64,000 bases of DNA from Chondrilla cf. caribensis (lineage: Eukaryota > Porifera > Demospongiae > Chondrillida > Chondrillidae): assembly GCA_964020155.1 (NCBI GenBank), contig OZ026564.1:2106955-2170954 (forward strand), in the 5' to 3' direction. Positions 47,564 to 62,595 of this stretch are shown here, piece by piece. The translations under genes were made by a program, and so were the position numbers. Positions within the stretch are counted from its first letter, which is position 1. Each line of letters opens with the position of its first letter. The notes below the pieces were generated by a model, which worked only from the letters and a program-made list of their open reading frames with translations, was not told where the DNA came from and searched no databases.

Positions 47564-48822
47564 ATGTACCCCGATGCGTGGGCGTTTTCAATCAACTACA
47601 AAAGCGCCGACAGGAGTACATTCGCGATGTATTGGGGTACATTTGTGATGTACCCCAGTTTTTGTAAGTGGCATTATTTAATCTAACAAGCGTCAGATAG
47701 TTACTGAGCGAACGACGAAACTCACCGAACCCACGAGCCTCAGAATATTTTCCGAACGAACAAGGGAAACTTGCCAAACCCACGAACCTTAGAATATATT
47801 TACCGAACGAATGAGGAAACTTGCTGAACCAAGAGCCTTAGAATATCTACAGAACGAACGAACGAACGAACGAAATAGGAAATTTGCCAAAACAACGAGC
47901 CTTAGAATAGCTACGGAACGAACGAACGAACGAAATAAGAAACTTGCCAAAACAACGAGCCTAGGAGTATTAATTTTACCGAACGAAAGAAGAAACTTGC
48001 TGAAACGAGCCTGAGGATAAAATTTACCGAACGAACGACGATTGCTGCAGTGTTATTAGGCCTTCTTGCTGCTCTTCGTTGAAAACCTCAATCGATAGGC
48101 TACCAGCCCACACAAATGAATGTGCCTACGGGGTATAACTACTACATGTAAACATTTGTGTATGTGTTCTATGCATCTTAGAATACATGTCTGCGCCCTC
48201 GGCCAATCTATTCCTAACACTTAGTACATCCACACAGTACACACCGAAAGCGGGGTATAACTAGTATGTACCCCGTAGGCACATTCATTTACGCGGGCTG
48301 GTAGGCCTATCGATTGAGGTTTTCAACAAAGAGCAGCGAGAAGGCCTAATAACACTGCAGCAATCGTCGTTTGTTCGGTAAATTTTATACGCTCAGGCTC
48401 GTTTCAGCAAGTTTCCTCTTTCGTTCGGTGAAGTTAATACTCCTAGGCTCGTTGTTTTGGCAAGTTTCCTATATCGTTCGTTCGTTCTGTAGATATTCTA
48501 ACGCTCTTGGTTCCGGCAAGTTTCATCGTTCGGATACTCCTAGGCTCGTTGTTTCGGCAAGTTTCCTATTCCGCTCGTTCGTTCTGTAGATATTCTGAGG
48601 CTTTTGGGTTCGGCAAGCTTCCTCGTTCGCTCGGTAAATATTCCGAGGTTCGTGGGTTCGGCGAGTTTCGTCTATCGCTCAGTAACTATACGAAGCTTGT
48701 TAGATTAAATAATGCCACTTACAAAAACTGGGGTACATCACAAATGTACCCCAGTACATCGCGAATGTACTCCTGTCGGCGCTTTTGTAGTTGATTGAAA
48801 ACGCCCACGCATCGGGGTACAT
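47564..48822. mobile_element. Foldback transposon (1.26-kb long inverted repeat)
   Basis: The whole segment is one large imperfect palindrome. It starts ATGTACCCCGATGCGTGGGC and ends with the complement (GCCCACGCATCGGGGTACAT). Each arm, about 470-560 bp, carries an outer 100-bp part, then about six tandem units built on ACGAACGAGGAAACTTGCC and CCACGAGCCTTAGAATAT, then inner words (CTGCAGTGTTATTAGGCCTT; ATCGATAGGC) that pair across a 180-bp centre. Arms with internal tandem repeats are the hallmark of foldback (FB)-type elements. No protein is encoded. No clear target duplication is visible. Confidence 0.9.
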
Positions 48823-48863
48823 ACACACATATAGAGAATTCTCATCAATATATCATTAAAATA

Positions 48864-48995
48864 TGTATAGTTTGATGAATTATCTGATCATTTTAAAGTA
48901 AACGAATGATTTCATACTCAGAAATGAAGTGTATAGTTTGATGAATTATCTGATCATTTTAAAGTAAACGAATGATTTCATGCTCAGAAATGAAG
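48864..48995 (+). repeat. 66-bp tandem duplication
   Basis: TGTATAGTTTGATGAATTAT.. is repeated twice with one base different (CATACTCAG versus CATGCTCAG), so the event is recent. It lies just outside the foldback element. Confidence 0.95.
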
Positions 48996-49239
48996 GACTA
49001 ATGAAAATACACTGTGCACACGTACACGTATGTTACATACGTACGTATGTATGTACATATGTGTATACTTTTTATGCATACATACGTATGAATGTACGTA
49101 CATACATAGAACCAACAAAACACACTGCTCTTATGAAGCAGTAACAGCATTTACTTATTCTTTATGCTGTATAGATGATGGTTAGACCATGTTACTGTAT
49201 GCATGCAATACACAGTTTCACTTCATTATATGTACGTAG
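48996..49239. other. Non-coding spacer before FYVE gene
   Basis: AT-rich with TACGTA and ATACGTATG words. No coding exon and no trace of a myotubularin phosphatase domain. Confidence 0.6.
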
Positions 49240-50851
49240 GTGTTGTGTGTTCAATCTGACGTGAAGTACATGGTCCTATGGAACAGGATGTACATGCAGA
49301 GCACTTGCAATCGTGTTAGAGCAGCGTCTCGCAGCTCTTCGTCTGACCCCTGTACCTCCATGCCAGAGCACATTGGACTGTCTGACAGACACGAGCTGGC
49401 AAGCTGGACGCCACAACCTGCCAAGCAAGACGCTACCACTGAGGAAGCACCGCAGACCATGGAGATGAGTAGAATGGGATCGAAGAACAGGTGATCCAAA
49501 GTGGATGTCATTATTGGATCTTTGGAGAAGACAGATTCGGTCTTCGTGACTGAAGATCACAGTAATGTGCGCCCTCTTCATGTGAATAAAGATTATGTGA
49601 ACAGTATCCGGCCTCTCCTCGGTCCTGACGGGTTTGTGCAGGTTGTGAACCCAGTACAGTGCCGCCTGCAGCAGCTACTGAAAGAACACAAAACTGAAGT
49701 TACTCATCTGAACAAACGTGTTCACGAATTGCAGGAGGAGAGGAGGAGTGTCTCCGAGAAACCTGAAGTTAGTCCCCACCCCCTGTACTACCTGTGATGC
49801 AAAGTGCACACTGGGTGTGAGATCTCGTGTGTCACTGTCCTCTCTTCCTTGTCCCTCAAGGATCCCTGTACTTGTTAGTACATGTAGGTACATAGGTAGT
49901 ATCTTTTGATCCCATTGCCTTCAGTAGCACTGCATCAGACTGCATGTGTGTACAGTGTGGATGTGTGTATCTCTGAGCTTATCTGTTCTCTTACGCACAG
50001 TTCACATTCGTACTTCGTAACATTCATAGATCATGTCACAGTAGCAGCTCTACAGCTCTCTTACATACATACATACATATGTACTGTCTATGGGTACACC
50101 TTTCCTATGCGTATACGTACTTCCCGTACATACGTACAACTTTCCTACTTTTATATGTACATAGATCTTTCCTACGCTATATTTCCTATATGCACAGCTC
50201 TCCTATTGTGTTGTGTATTTCCCTGTACGTATAGAGCTTTTCCTGTATATTTCCCTAATATACGAATAGCTCCCTTGTATAGTTTAGCACTTGTAAAAAT
50301 TATACGTACATACATACATATGTATGTATATTGTAGCTGTGTGTACACTTTTGTATATGTCACTGTGTGTGCATCTCTTCTGTATAATATCATGCGGTAT
50401 GTACTTCGACTACAGGAACCCAGTCCCACTTTTAATAGTTGGGAAGAAGTGAACAAGGTTGAGGAGGCTGTCAAATGGGTCCCGGACCATGCTGTCAACT
50501 CTTGTATGAACTGCAGCACAGTCTTCTCCCTCTTGAGACGAAGACATCACTGCAGGTATATACGTGGAGCACATATGTGCGTGTATGCAGTACTTATTGT
50601 AATGAGCTCATTGTATGTGTTGTACCCTATGATGTGGTCTGTTCTCACTTCAATCATGTCATGTTTGTCTCGCTAGGAATTGTGGTGGTGTGTTCTGCTA
50701 CGATTGTGCCCATCACTTCATGCCCGTGGAGTCGGAACTGCTCAATAAACCCGTTCGTGTCTGTGAGTGCTGCTTCGATAATCTTGATGGACACCTCAGA
50801 AAGGACAACAATTCCATGGACAGCTCTGAATCTACTAACAAAGACATCTGA
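49240..50851 (+). CDS. Coiled-coil/FYVE protein, MTMR3/4 C-terminus-like
   Basis: Four exons fit one frame: 49240-49468, 49535-49767, 50416-50555, 50677-50851 (stop TGA). The first intron would be only 66 bp, and exon 1's start is uncertain (an acceptor-like TACGTAG precedes it; an in-frame ATG is at 49270). Exon 2 encodes a coiled coil (LLKEHKTEVTHLNKRVHELQ). Exons 3-4 encode a FYVE domain: WVPD, CMNC, RRRHHCR, NCGGVFCYDC, and VRVCECC, all zinc and PtdIns(3)P-binding signatures. Layout and words (W..VNK.E.AVKWVPDH) follow the C-terminus of MTMR3/MTMR4, lipid phosphatases of endosomes. No phosphatase or PH-GRAM exon is seen upstream as far as GORAB, so this is a truncated paralogue, a separate FYVE gene, or a gene split by rearrangement near the transposons. 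Confidence 0.7.
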
Positions 50852-51642
50852 CTTTCTACTTTGTATTTCTATCTTTGACAAGTATTACATTTGTACTGTA
50901 TGTACATTAATTTAGTATTTTGTGTATAATTTTGACTGTACATGTTTACTGTTTTAGTGTTGATTATTATAATCAATAAAATTGTATGTTTGTGCATGTG
51001 TGTACAAATAAACCTGATCTGATGTATAGCATACATTCATGCACATACATACGTATGTGCTGTACATACGTACATGTAGTAGTGGATCTTTGGTATTATG
51101 TGTATAATAAGTTTGCAGGTTTATACATACATGTATACAAAATATATAGACCTGATCTGATGCATATATATCATGCACATGCATATGTGCAGTACATACA
51201 TAATAGTAGTGGATCTTTGGTATTACAAGTAAGTTTGCAGGTTTATACATACGTATAAGTATGCTACTATGATATCAATTATACATCCATAAATAATACT
51301 GTAATTAAAATTTTGAAATATTAAAATATTATCAACAAAATTATACATATACGTACGCATATGAACAGAATAACAATTAAAAAATAATGCATTGTCATAT
51401 GGAATAAAAGATACGGTTCGTATGTAGCATCTGGTGGACTGGGACACAGTTGGAGGTTCATTCATGGACTGCTCACTGCACATCAACAGTTTTAAGAAAT
51501 TCATCCAATATTGACACCATCCTGCTGTAGTGAGGGTCTGGAAGGAATACAGCAAGCGGACACATCATATCACTGACACACCTGTATAAAGATGTGCACG
51601 GAGATACAGATGATAGATGGTGCATTGCTGAGTTGAAATAAA
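50852..51642. other. Convergent intergenic region with ~125-bp tandem duplication
   Basis: Between two convergent stop codons. A diverged duplication at about 51005-51255 repeats CCTGATCTGATG, then CATGCACAT, then TAGTAGTGGATCTTTGGTAT and AAGTTTGCAGGTTTATACAT. No gene seen. Confidence 0.7.
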
Positions 51643-56036
<4,394 letters not shown>

Positions 56037-56680
56037 ATATATACTGTATAGCGTGAACCAATTTTGCTAGGTGCATGGATGATTAATTGGTAGGATATTA
56101 ATCATGACCTGGACAATATCACAGGGACTGGAATGGCTCACATTGCAATTAAAAGATCCTTTGATCCACCCCATGCACTTTCTTTCTTTTCATGTATTTT
56201 CCCTATAATAAATGTGTAACTTATAACATACCCTTGCCTTGGTGCATGTCAATACAGTATATAAAGCTAGTAGTCTCTTTGCCTGAATACCTTCCCAGTT
56301 TGTATAAGCTGTTGTAATTGTTATTAACCCTATATAAACTGCATGTAACCTCTTCCAATCACACATACTATGATATATTACATGGCCCTATATTATATTA
56401 CTCTATGTAATATAAAATAGATTAGATATTATATATTATTATTATTATTATTACAAATTCAATTGTATTAAAATATTATTATTATTATTATTATAATTAT
56501 TGTCATTAATAATCACTACATGTAAGTATACAAACTACATACATGTACAGTGATAATGATTTCATGGAGGAGGATCTTAAATCAGTTGATTAAATGGAGG
56601 TTGCATTGATAACATTACACAAAAGGAAAATAGCACCAGATATACACCCCACACACGCCCTACAGACAAGATGGCTGCTA
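56037..56680. other. Intergenic region, coiled-coil gene / ANKMY2
   Basis: AT-rich with TAT/ATT trinucleotide runs near 56430-56500. Contains the ANKMY2 3' UTR and the putative promoter of the coiled-coil gene. Nothing else seen. Confidence 0.5.
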
Positions 56681-59600
56681 TCAAATACTTTCACTTTGAA
56701 ACTTCTTACACATCTTCTTGTGACTACCAAATTCCCATGATTGCTTTTGGCAGTTTATGTCACAGTACATAGCCTACAGTAGCAACCAATATAACAGATG
56801 AAAAAGACTGTTAATTGAGTGAGTTTCACAAGCATTCATACCACTTTGCATTTGGAACATTTCCTTAACTGAATGCCTGTAGTACCACAGTTGCTGCATT
56901 CCTCTTCAGTTCCATCATTCTGTCCAATAATAGCTGAATACAGCATTGACAATACTGTTGGGGTTCCACCCTGAGACAGACAATAATGGAAGCATGATAT
57001 CAGAGGACGTTAGGCACAACACACGTACCATGGGGATTCAGGTAATCTTAGTTGGAGATGACTGCGAGGTGCAGTCCACAGCCGGGAATGGTCCACGGGC
57101 TGGTCTCAGGCAACAGCAGTACACAGTGTGGCATCTTGTAGCACAGGGTATTAATATGAATAATATGGTCCATCAAAATATCAATCAACACAGTGGGATA
57201 GCCTCTCTCATGTTCACAGCCTTCTGTTGGGACGTTATTCCTTACCAACCTAAGGAAAGTTTTATCAACTACGTTGGCAGGATTCTTATGAGGATTTCAT
57301 AGCTACATAATGGCAAACTACTGTAGGGTGTTGAACAAGTACCTATCCTCAGTGTGTGTTCCAACTACAACAATATACCATCATTTCTACCTGAATTGAA
57401 TTTGAGGAGAGACATCCATATACAAGAAGCCAGAAACAAAACAACACAGGAGGATCTGGGTCATCTGACCATTTCTGTTACTTGCAACATGTTCCAGCAG
57501 ATCATTAGCACAGCAAGTACATTAGGACAGGTTTAGATATTTTACTCAAAAATCATGAAAATTTTCAAATATTTAAATTTTGAATATAGTTCAACTATGA
57601 ATACAGTGTATCTGATATTGTTCACAACATCTTATCTTCACCTTCAAAATTGGGAAAGGACGTAAAATGCAAACATACGTACCACTTGCGAACTTACCAC
57701 AGGAACCTTGGAAGCACTAGCCACCATCTGTTTCCACAAGGGGCTCTGTATATGGGGGTATTCCTTCAAACACTCTCTAAGAAAAGCATCTCTTTCAACA
57801 TATGAGCCATCGGATACACGCTGTGTTAGACATCTACATGTAGGATATGTAGGATAACGTTTTGAACATGGAATTAAGATAGCGTTACCTAGTAAACATA
57901 CCTTGATAAAAAAGAACTAGCCCCATACTTGATGAATGCCTTGAGCATGAACAATATATAGTAGACCTTTAGGGCCATAGCGTCATTCATTTCTTTCACT
58001 TGTTTGGCACACAAATCCTCAAGTGTTGTTGACACCCGTGTGTGGTGTTGACACAATACTAGATTATTGCCATAGTAATTCATCAGGTAGACAGGATGGA
58101 GGTTTGTAGTTATCAGAATGCGATGCAGTGGTTGCAAAGCACAAGATGGTAGCTTTGAAACAACTTCTAGATCTAAACATCAAAAGGAAAAAAGTGAACA
58201 TATATTAAAACAGGTCACAAGTGTACAATGTTGAAAGCATGCACATAGTTGAATAACAACTGTCAAGTGTGCAGTAATGTTGTGCAGATCCATAGCTACA
58301 GTCAAGAATATCAAAGCACTCAGTATGTAGTTGATGAAGATGTGTGTGGTCAAACGTCTTGCTCTTTGTCTTCAATTGTCATTCACTGTGCAATGGCTCA
58401 CAATCTCGTTATACTTGATACATACGTACGCACATATGTGCTGCATTAAAAAAATCTTATGTGGTAAAGTGAAAATTACATACCATGTGGCTTTGTGTAA
58501 TACTCCAGTTCCTTCATTGATAGGAAGTTGTTAATAGCTGTTACACATGCCTGGTGGCCTACAGACAATAAAACACAATAATTTGATGACGATAATTTTA
58601 GAGTACAACATGTAAATAGATTGCATACATTCAGGAAGATTTGGCATGAAGTGAACCAAAGGCTTGTTCTGTTAAACACTGGACACTTACCTACAAAGGC
58701 TCCCAGTTGTGCTGCTGTACGTCCGTTTCTGTTTGTCGCAGACACTTTAGCCCCAGCTTCCAACAGAAGATTAACGGTCAACACCGAGCCAGACATAGTC
58801 CCAAACATCAAAGAAGAATACTGTAATAGAGTAACACAACACTATTCCAGTACATTATCCAGATATGGTCTGCAGATAACGAGGAACTCACGAAATGTTC
58901 ATGAAGATTGCAGTTGACATCTGCTCCGTGATGGAGGAGCAGCCGACATGCCTGTACATTACCTTTGTAAGCAGCGTGCATCAATCCTGTCATTCCACTC
59001 TGGAAATTTCAAATCAGTGGCAACCATCACTTCAGTGTCTGCCTACTCTAGTGAAAGTGCTCGCACAAGACATAGACTATACAAGCAAGCAAAGCCTTCC
59101 ACAGCTAGGTCAGTGGGGTGACTCAGAATGCGCATCCACAGCCAGAGTGTCTGTACTAAGTTACCGAAAAGTAAGGTAAAATGGGCGACTAGGGAACTGG
59201 GTAGATTTGGTAATTAATTTTGACTACAAATTTATGGTGGTCGCTGTTAGAAATATGAAACAAGTTCTTTTCAAAGTTATCCCATCTTAAATTTTGCGAG
59301 GATACGGCTTGTAACAGAAGTGACTGGTGTAGTCATTAGAAATCAAAAACCCAAATTTACCCCATTTTACCTTACTTCTGGAGATAACTTGGACTTCAAT
59401 CCGTATCAACCACTCAGTGATTAGATTTCAAAAGGCTATTACTTCCAAGCTACAAATGCCTTTCGAGTCGCCCGGCCTATCCTACCGCGGGTACTGTACA
59501 CCACTGCAGAGTGTCTATGATCCTAGATCACCTCATCTGTAGCGTCCACTCTCGTCCCGGTCACCGACAACAGGTCTACCAAGGCATCTTGTTTGAACTG

Positions 59601-59766
59601 TGAAGGGTCTACACGAATAGAATAGAATTAGCTATCTATGCTGTTGGCGAGGGCCGTACACGTCGTAAAGGATAGTGCCTTAAACAATCAACTGAAAGTT
59701 ACCTTGCTGACAAACTTCGAGAAGTTTCTTTTCAGAATCAAGTCGAGCTTGGTATTTGTCTGTCAT
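56681..59766 (-). CDS. ANKMY2: Ankyrin repeat and MYND domain protein 2
   Basis: Nine exons (minus strand): 59766-59703, 59608-59532, 58999-58892, 58820-58691, 58558-58484, 58172-57902, 57833-57698, 56970-56842, 56773-56681. They join in frame to 360 residues (human 441). Ankyrin repeats occupy about 30-150 (MTGLMHAAYKGNVQACRLLL, HGADVNCNLHEH, NRNGRTAAQLGAFVG), then a conserved helical middle (YYTKPHG, LHRILITTNLHPVYLM), and a C-terminal MYND zinc finger (CSNCG, CSKCK, YCDINCQKQSW, SHKKMC). Domain order and motifs follow human ANKMY2, linked by family knowledge to ciliary adenylyl cyclase transport and Hedgehog signalling. The human acidic C-terminal tail is absent. The start is 162 bp from the ALG13 start. 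Confidence 0.94.
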
Positions 59767-59928
59767 TTCCGCAGTATATTTTGTTTAGTTCCTCCACATA
59801 ATGAGACAATCAAAGGGACGTACTGACTTGAAGTTCTTGAAGAATGGCTGTCCCTGTCAACGTATACACGTACGAATGTAGCTAGGTGACGGAGGGGAAT
59901 CCCTCTACTCGCGATCGGACAACACAAA
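59767..59928. promoter_or_regulatory. 162-bp bidirectional promoter ANKMY2 / ALG13
   Basis: Only 162 bp separate the two head-to-head start codons, so both genes must share this promoter and have very short 5' UTRs. The ALG13 side is GC-rich (CGCGATCGGAC) and ends in AACACAAAATGGCGG, similar to CAAAATGGCGG at the TMED start. No TATA box stands out. Confidence 0.65.
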
Positions 59929-62528
59929 ATGGCGGAGGAGGGGGGTGGTAATCGTAGCAAACTGGGTGAAATACTCGGACCCTGTGTGTTTGTAACTGTT
60001 GGATCGACTACATTCCATGAATTAACGTACACTGTATTGTCTGAAAAGTTTGTGAATGTACGTATGCCAAGTCGCTTTTATTTGTTTTTTTAATGGTATA
60101 ATCATAGTTACTCATGTTTTGTCATCATACCAGTCATTTTACTTTCATGCTTGATATTCTATTTAATCATGTTATTCTTTGATTTAAAAAAAATACCATT
60201 TTCGACCTCATTTGCATTGTACATGTAATGTGGCTATGTAGTGGAGGCGTGACTGGGCATTACTAGTGAACCTTGTGATTATATACTATAGTTTGAAAGC
60301 AGAATGGGGATAAACTGAATGTCTGAACCTCAAAATTGTTCGAGAGAAAGTTTTTTTTCGAATTTTATTCCATTGTCAAAGTAACATTTACTTGAATTGC
60401 TATATTATATGCAGCCTTGATAAGGTTTTAGGTCAGCCGGTTGGTTGTAGCTGTTACTCATGAGACATTTGTTTGGCATGCTAGTTTGATTTTCTTTATT
60501 CCCACCAACAAGCCTCAGATTGCTGTCTGTGTGGAGAGAATCCTCATAACTCAACTGGTTGGGTATGGGATTATATTGATATTGATAATATTATTGTTGG
60601 AAGTGTCTAATACATGTGTGTTTCGATTACAATAAGCTATGCAATTAGATCAATGTTTTCACTGATTTCCCAAATGTTGTCCCGTCAGTATTACTCCGCC
60701 TTGTGTTACTCTTTGCACTGTGTTCAGACCTTATTTCAACTTGGATTTTTTCAACTTGTGGTCCAAGCTGGTAAGGGAGGACAAGATATACCACTTCCCA
60801 AAGCACCTGATTCTTTTGACATAGTTGTTTATGAGTATAAACCAAGTTTGACAGAAGATTTGCAAAAAGCATCTCTTGTAATTAGTCATGGAGGTGAGTT
60901 AGAGCTATTCGACGTATTTGATTCATGCTTCCTTGAACAGTACAAGTGATGGGTTTTACAAACATTACAGCATGATACCTCTTATACCCTTAAACCTCTG
61001 TTTCAGTGGTGTCAGTGTGTACTTATTATAAGGTTCATTTGATCCATAATATACATATAGACATACAAAAACTTCCCATATGGTTTTGCAATCTGAGTTA
61101 CAAAGTAATGTGTCTGTCCAACATGTAATGATCGAAGAACAGTATGGCCCATGTACAGTACTTGTTCTGGACTGTATCTTATTTGCAGTAACAGAGAAGT
61201 ACATAAGTAGATACAGTACATATGTATTTGAGTGCTAATTGTTTAGTAAGTAACCTGGTTAGTACATATTATATACCTCCATTAATACATACATTTCATT
61301 CAGTCCCTAGCTCATTTACACTATGACAACCAGTACTGACAGTAATTACCCCCGATAAGAAGTACAGATTTGGTGTACCTGTCAATGTACTTACTGAGCA
61401 AGTTGGAATCAACACGTTGTGCTTTTTGTGTTCATTGCATGTATGTAGGTGCTGGCTGTATTTCGGAATCTCTTGGTTTAAAGAAGCCTTTAATAGTAGT
61501 TATTAATGACAAACTAATGAACAATCATCAAAGGGAATTGGCAGATCAATTGTCTGAGGAAGGCTATCTCCTCAGCACTTCACCAAAGTGAGCATTCAGC
61601 TATGTCCATGTAGCTAATAGCTCCGTATATTCCAACTTCTGGGTATAGGATAGCTGCATTGAGTGCAAAACCAGAACTTCATGTTACAATGTTGTTACTA
61701 TAATATTATTATGTAGATGTATGGGATTGGGGTATATATAATATTATTATGTATATACTGTACTACTGTGAACGCTGATTATTTAGTGCTGCTCGCTGTT
61801 AAGTGCCTATTTTGTCCTTGTACTATTGGTACATTTATTAAGCGCCAACGCAATGGGAAAGTATCGTTCTCGTTGCCTTCCTTTTTCTCAATGAGTAGTT
61901 GCTCTCCATTGATAGGAGTCCAGACGACTTTTTAGACATGATTACCTCCGACTACACTGGATAGATCGTACTCTTGGGCTTGAGTAACTCCAGAGGCCAT
62001 TTCCTCACAGTGATATATTTGGCACCGTTGTTAAGCACTTGCTCTTTATTAAGCACCTATTTCCTTGCTGCCACACCTATAAGCACCGGCACTTAACAAC
62101 CAGTGTTTGCGGTATCTATTGAAGGGTTTTCTGTTATCCTTCTATATAATATTATATGCAGGGCTTGGTTATGTTTTGTGTAATGAATTAACAATTAATA
62201 CTAATTGTCACACATACATATTGACCCTATTTCGCACCTAGGCTGAATTGTATTATATTTCAAGCATGTAGAAGTACATAATGTACAGCTGTGTATATAT
62301 TATACATATACATAATATATGCATGCATGGTGCGTTCATGCTTCATATTAATATTATTTAAAAATAAATGAAATTTCCTCAATATTTTTATTTTTACTTT
62401 ACAGTGAACTGCTGAGCACTGTGGAAGCCTACAAGCCTAGTCAAGTAAAACGTTATGAACCGGGGGATCCAGCAAAATTTGGTGTACACATAGATAGACT
62501 AATGAACTATAAGTCAAAAACAACTTAG
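59929..62528 (+). CDS. ALG13: UDP-GlcNAc transferase catalytic subunit ALG13
   Basis: Four exons (59929-60057, 60728-60893, 61449-61587, 62405-62528) join in frame to 185 residues, the length of the short catalytic form in yeast and animals. Motifs: [14 protein letters not shown] at the N-terminus, [25 protein letters not shown] (GT28 donor-binding), [21 protein letters not shown]. With ALG14 it adds the second GlcNAc to the dolichol-linked N-glycan precursor on the cytosolic face of the ER (family knowledge). The OTU and Tudor domains of the long vertebrate isoform are absent. Its 3' end is 67 bp from the stop of the next, convergent gene; AATAAA lies at 62547. Confidence 0.93.
61262..61390 (-). 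repeat. Dispersed repeat B, inverted copy
   Basis: Read on the minus strand it gives AGGTACACCAAATCTGTACT, CTTCTTATC and TACTGTCAGTACTGG, matching 29567 and 23085. It lies in ALG13 intron 2. Confidence 0.6.
61762..62112. mobile_element. MITE in ALG13 intron 3
   Basis: Left end TACTGTGAACGCTGATTATT..AGTGC and the complement of the right end (ATACCGCAAACACTGGTTGT..AAGTGC) are inverted; internal words (AAGCACTTGCTC, AAGCGCC) repeat the theme. Ends resemble Tigger-type termini. No coding frame. Confidence 0.5.
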
Positions 62529-62595
62529 AAATTATGTAATAATTACAATAAACTGTTACAGTATGTTACTTCATAATGACAGAATGTTGGGGGTG

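Noticed and set aside
50172..50519. Minus-strand frame antisense to the FYVE exon
   Set aside because: Opposite strand of a clear FYVE-coding exon with splice sites.
56946..57536. Two plus-strand frames (118 and 60 codons) inside an ANKMY2 intron
   Set aside because: No recognised motif, no splice partner, and the ANKMY2 product is continuous across this intron. A degraded repeat is more likely.
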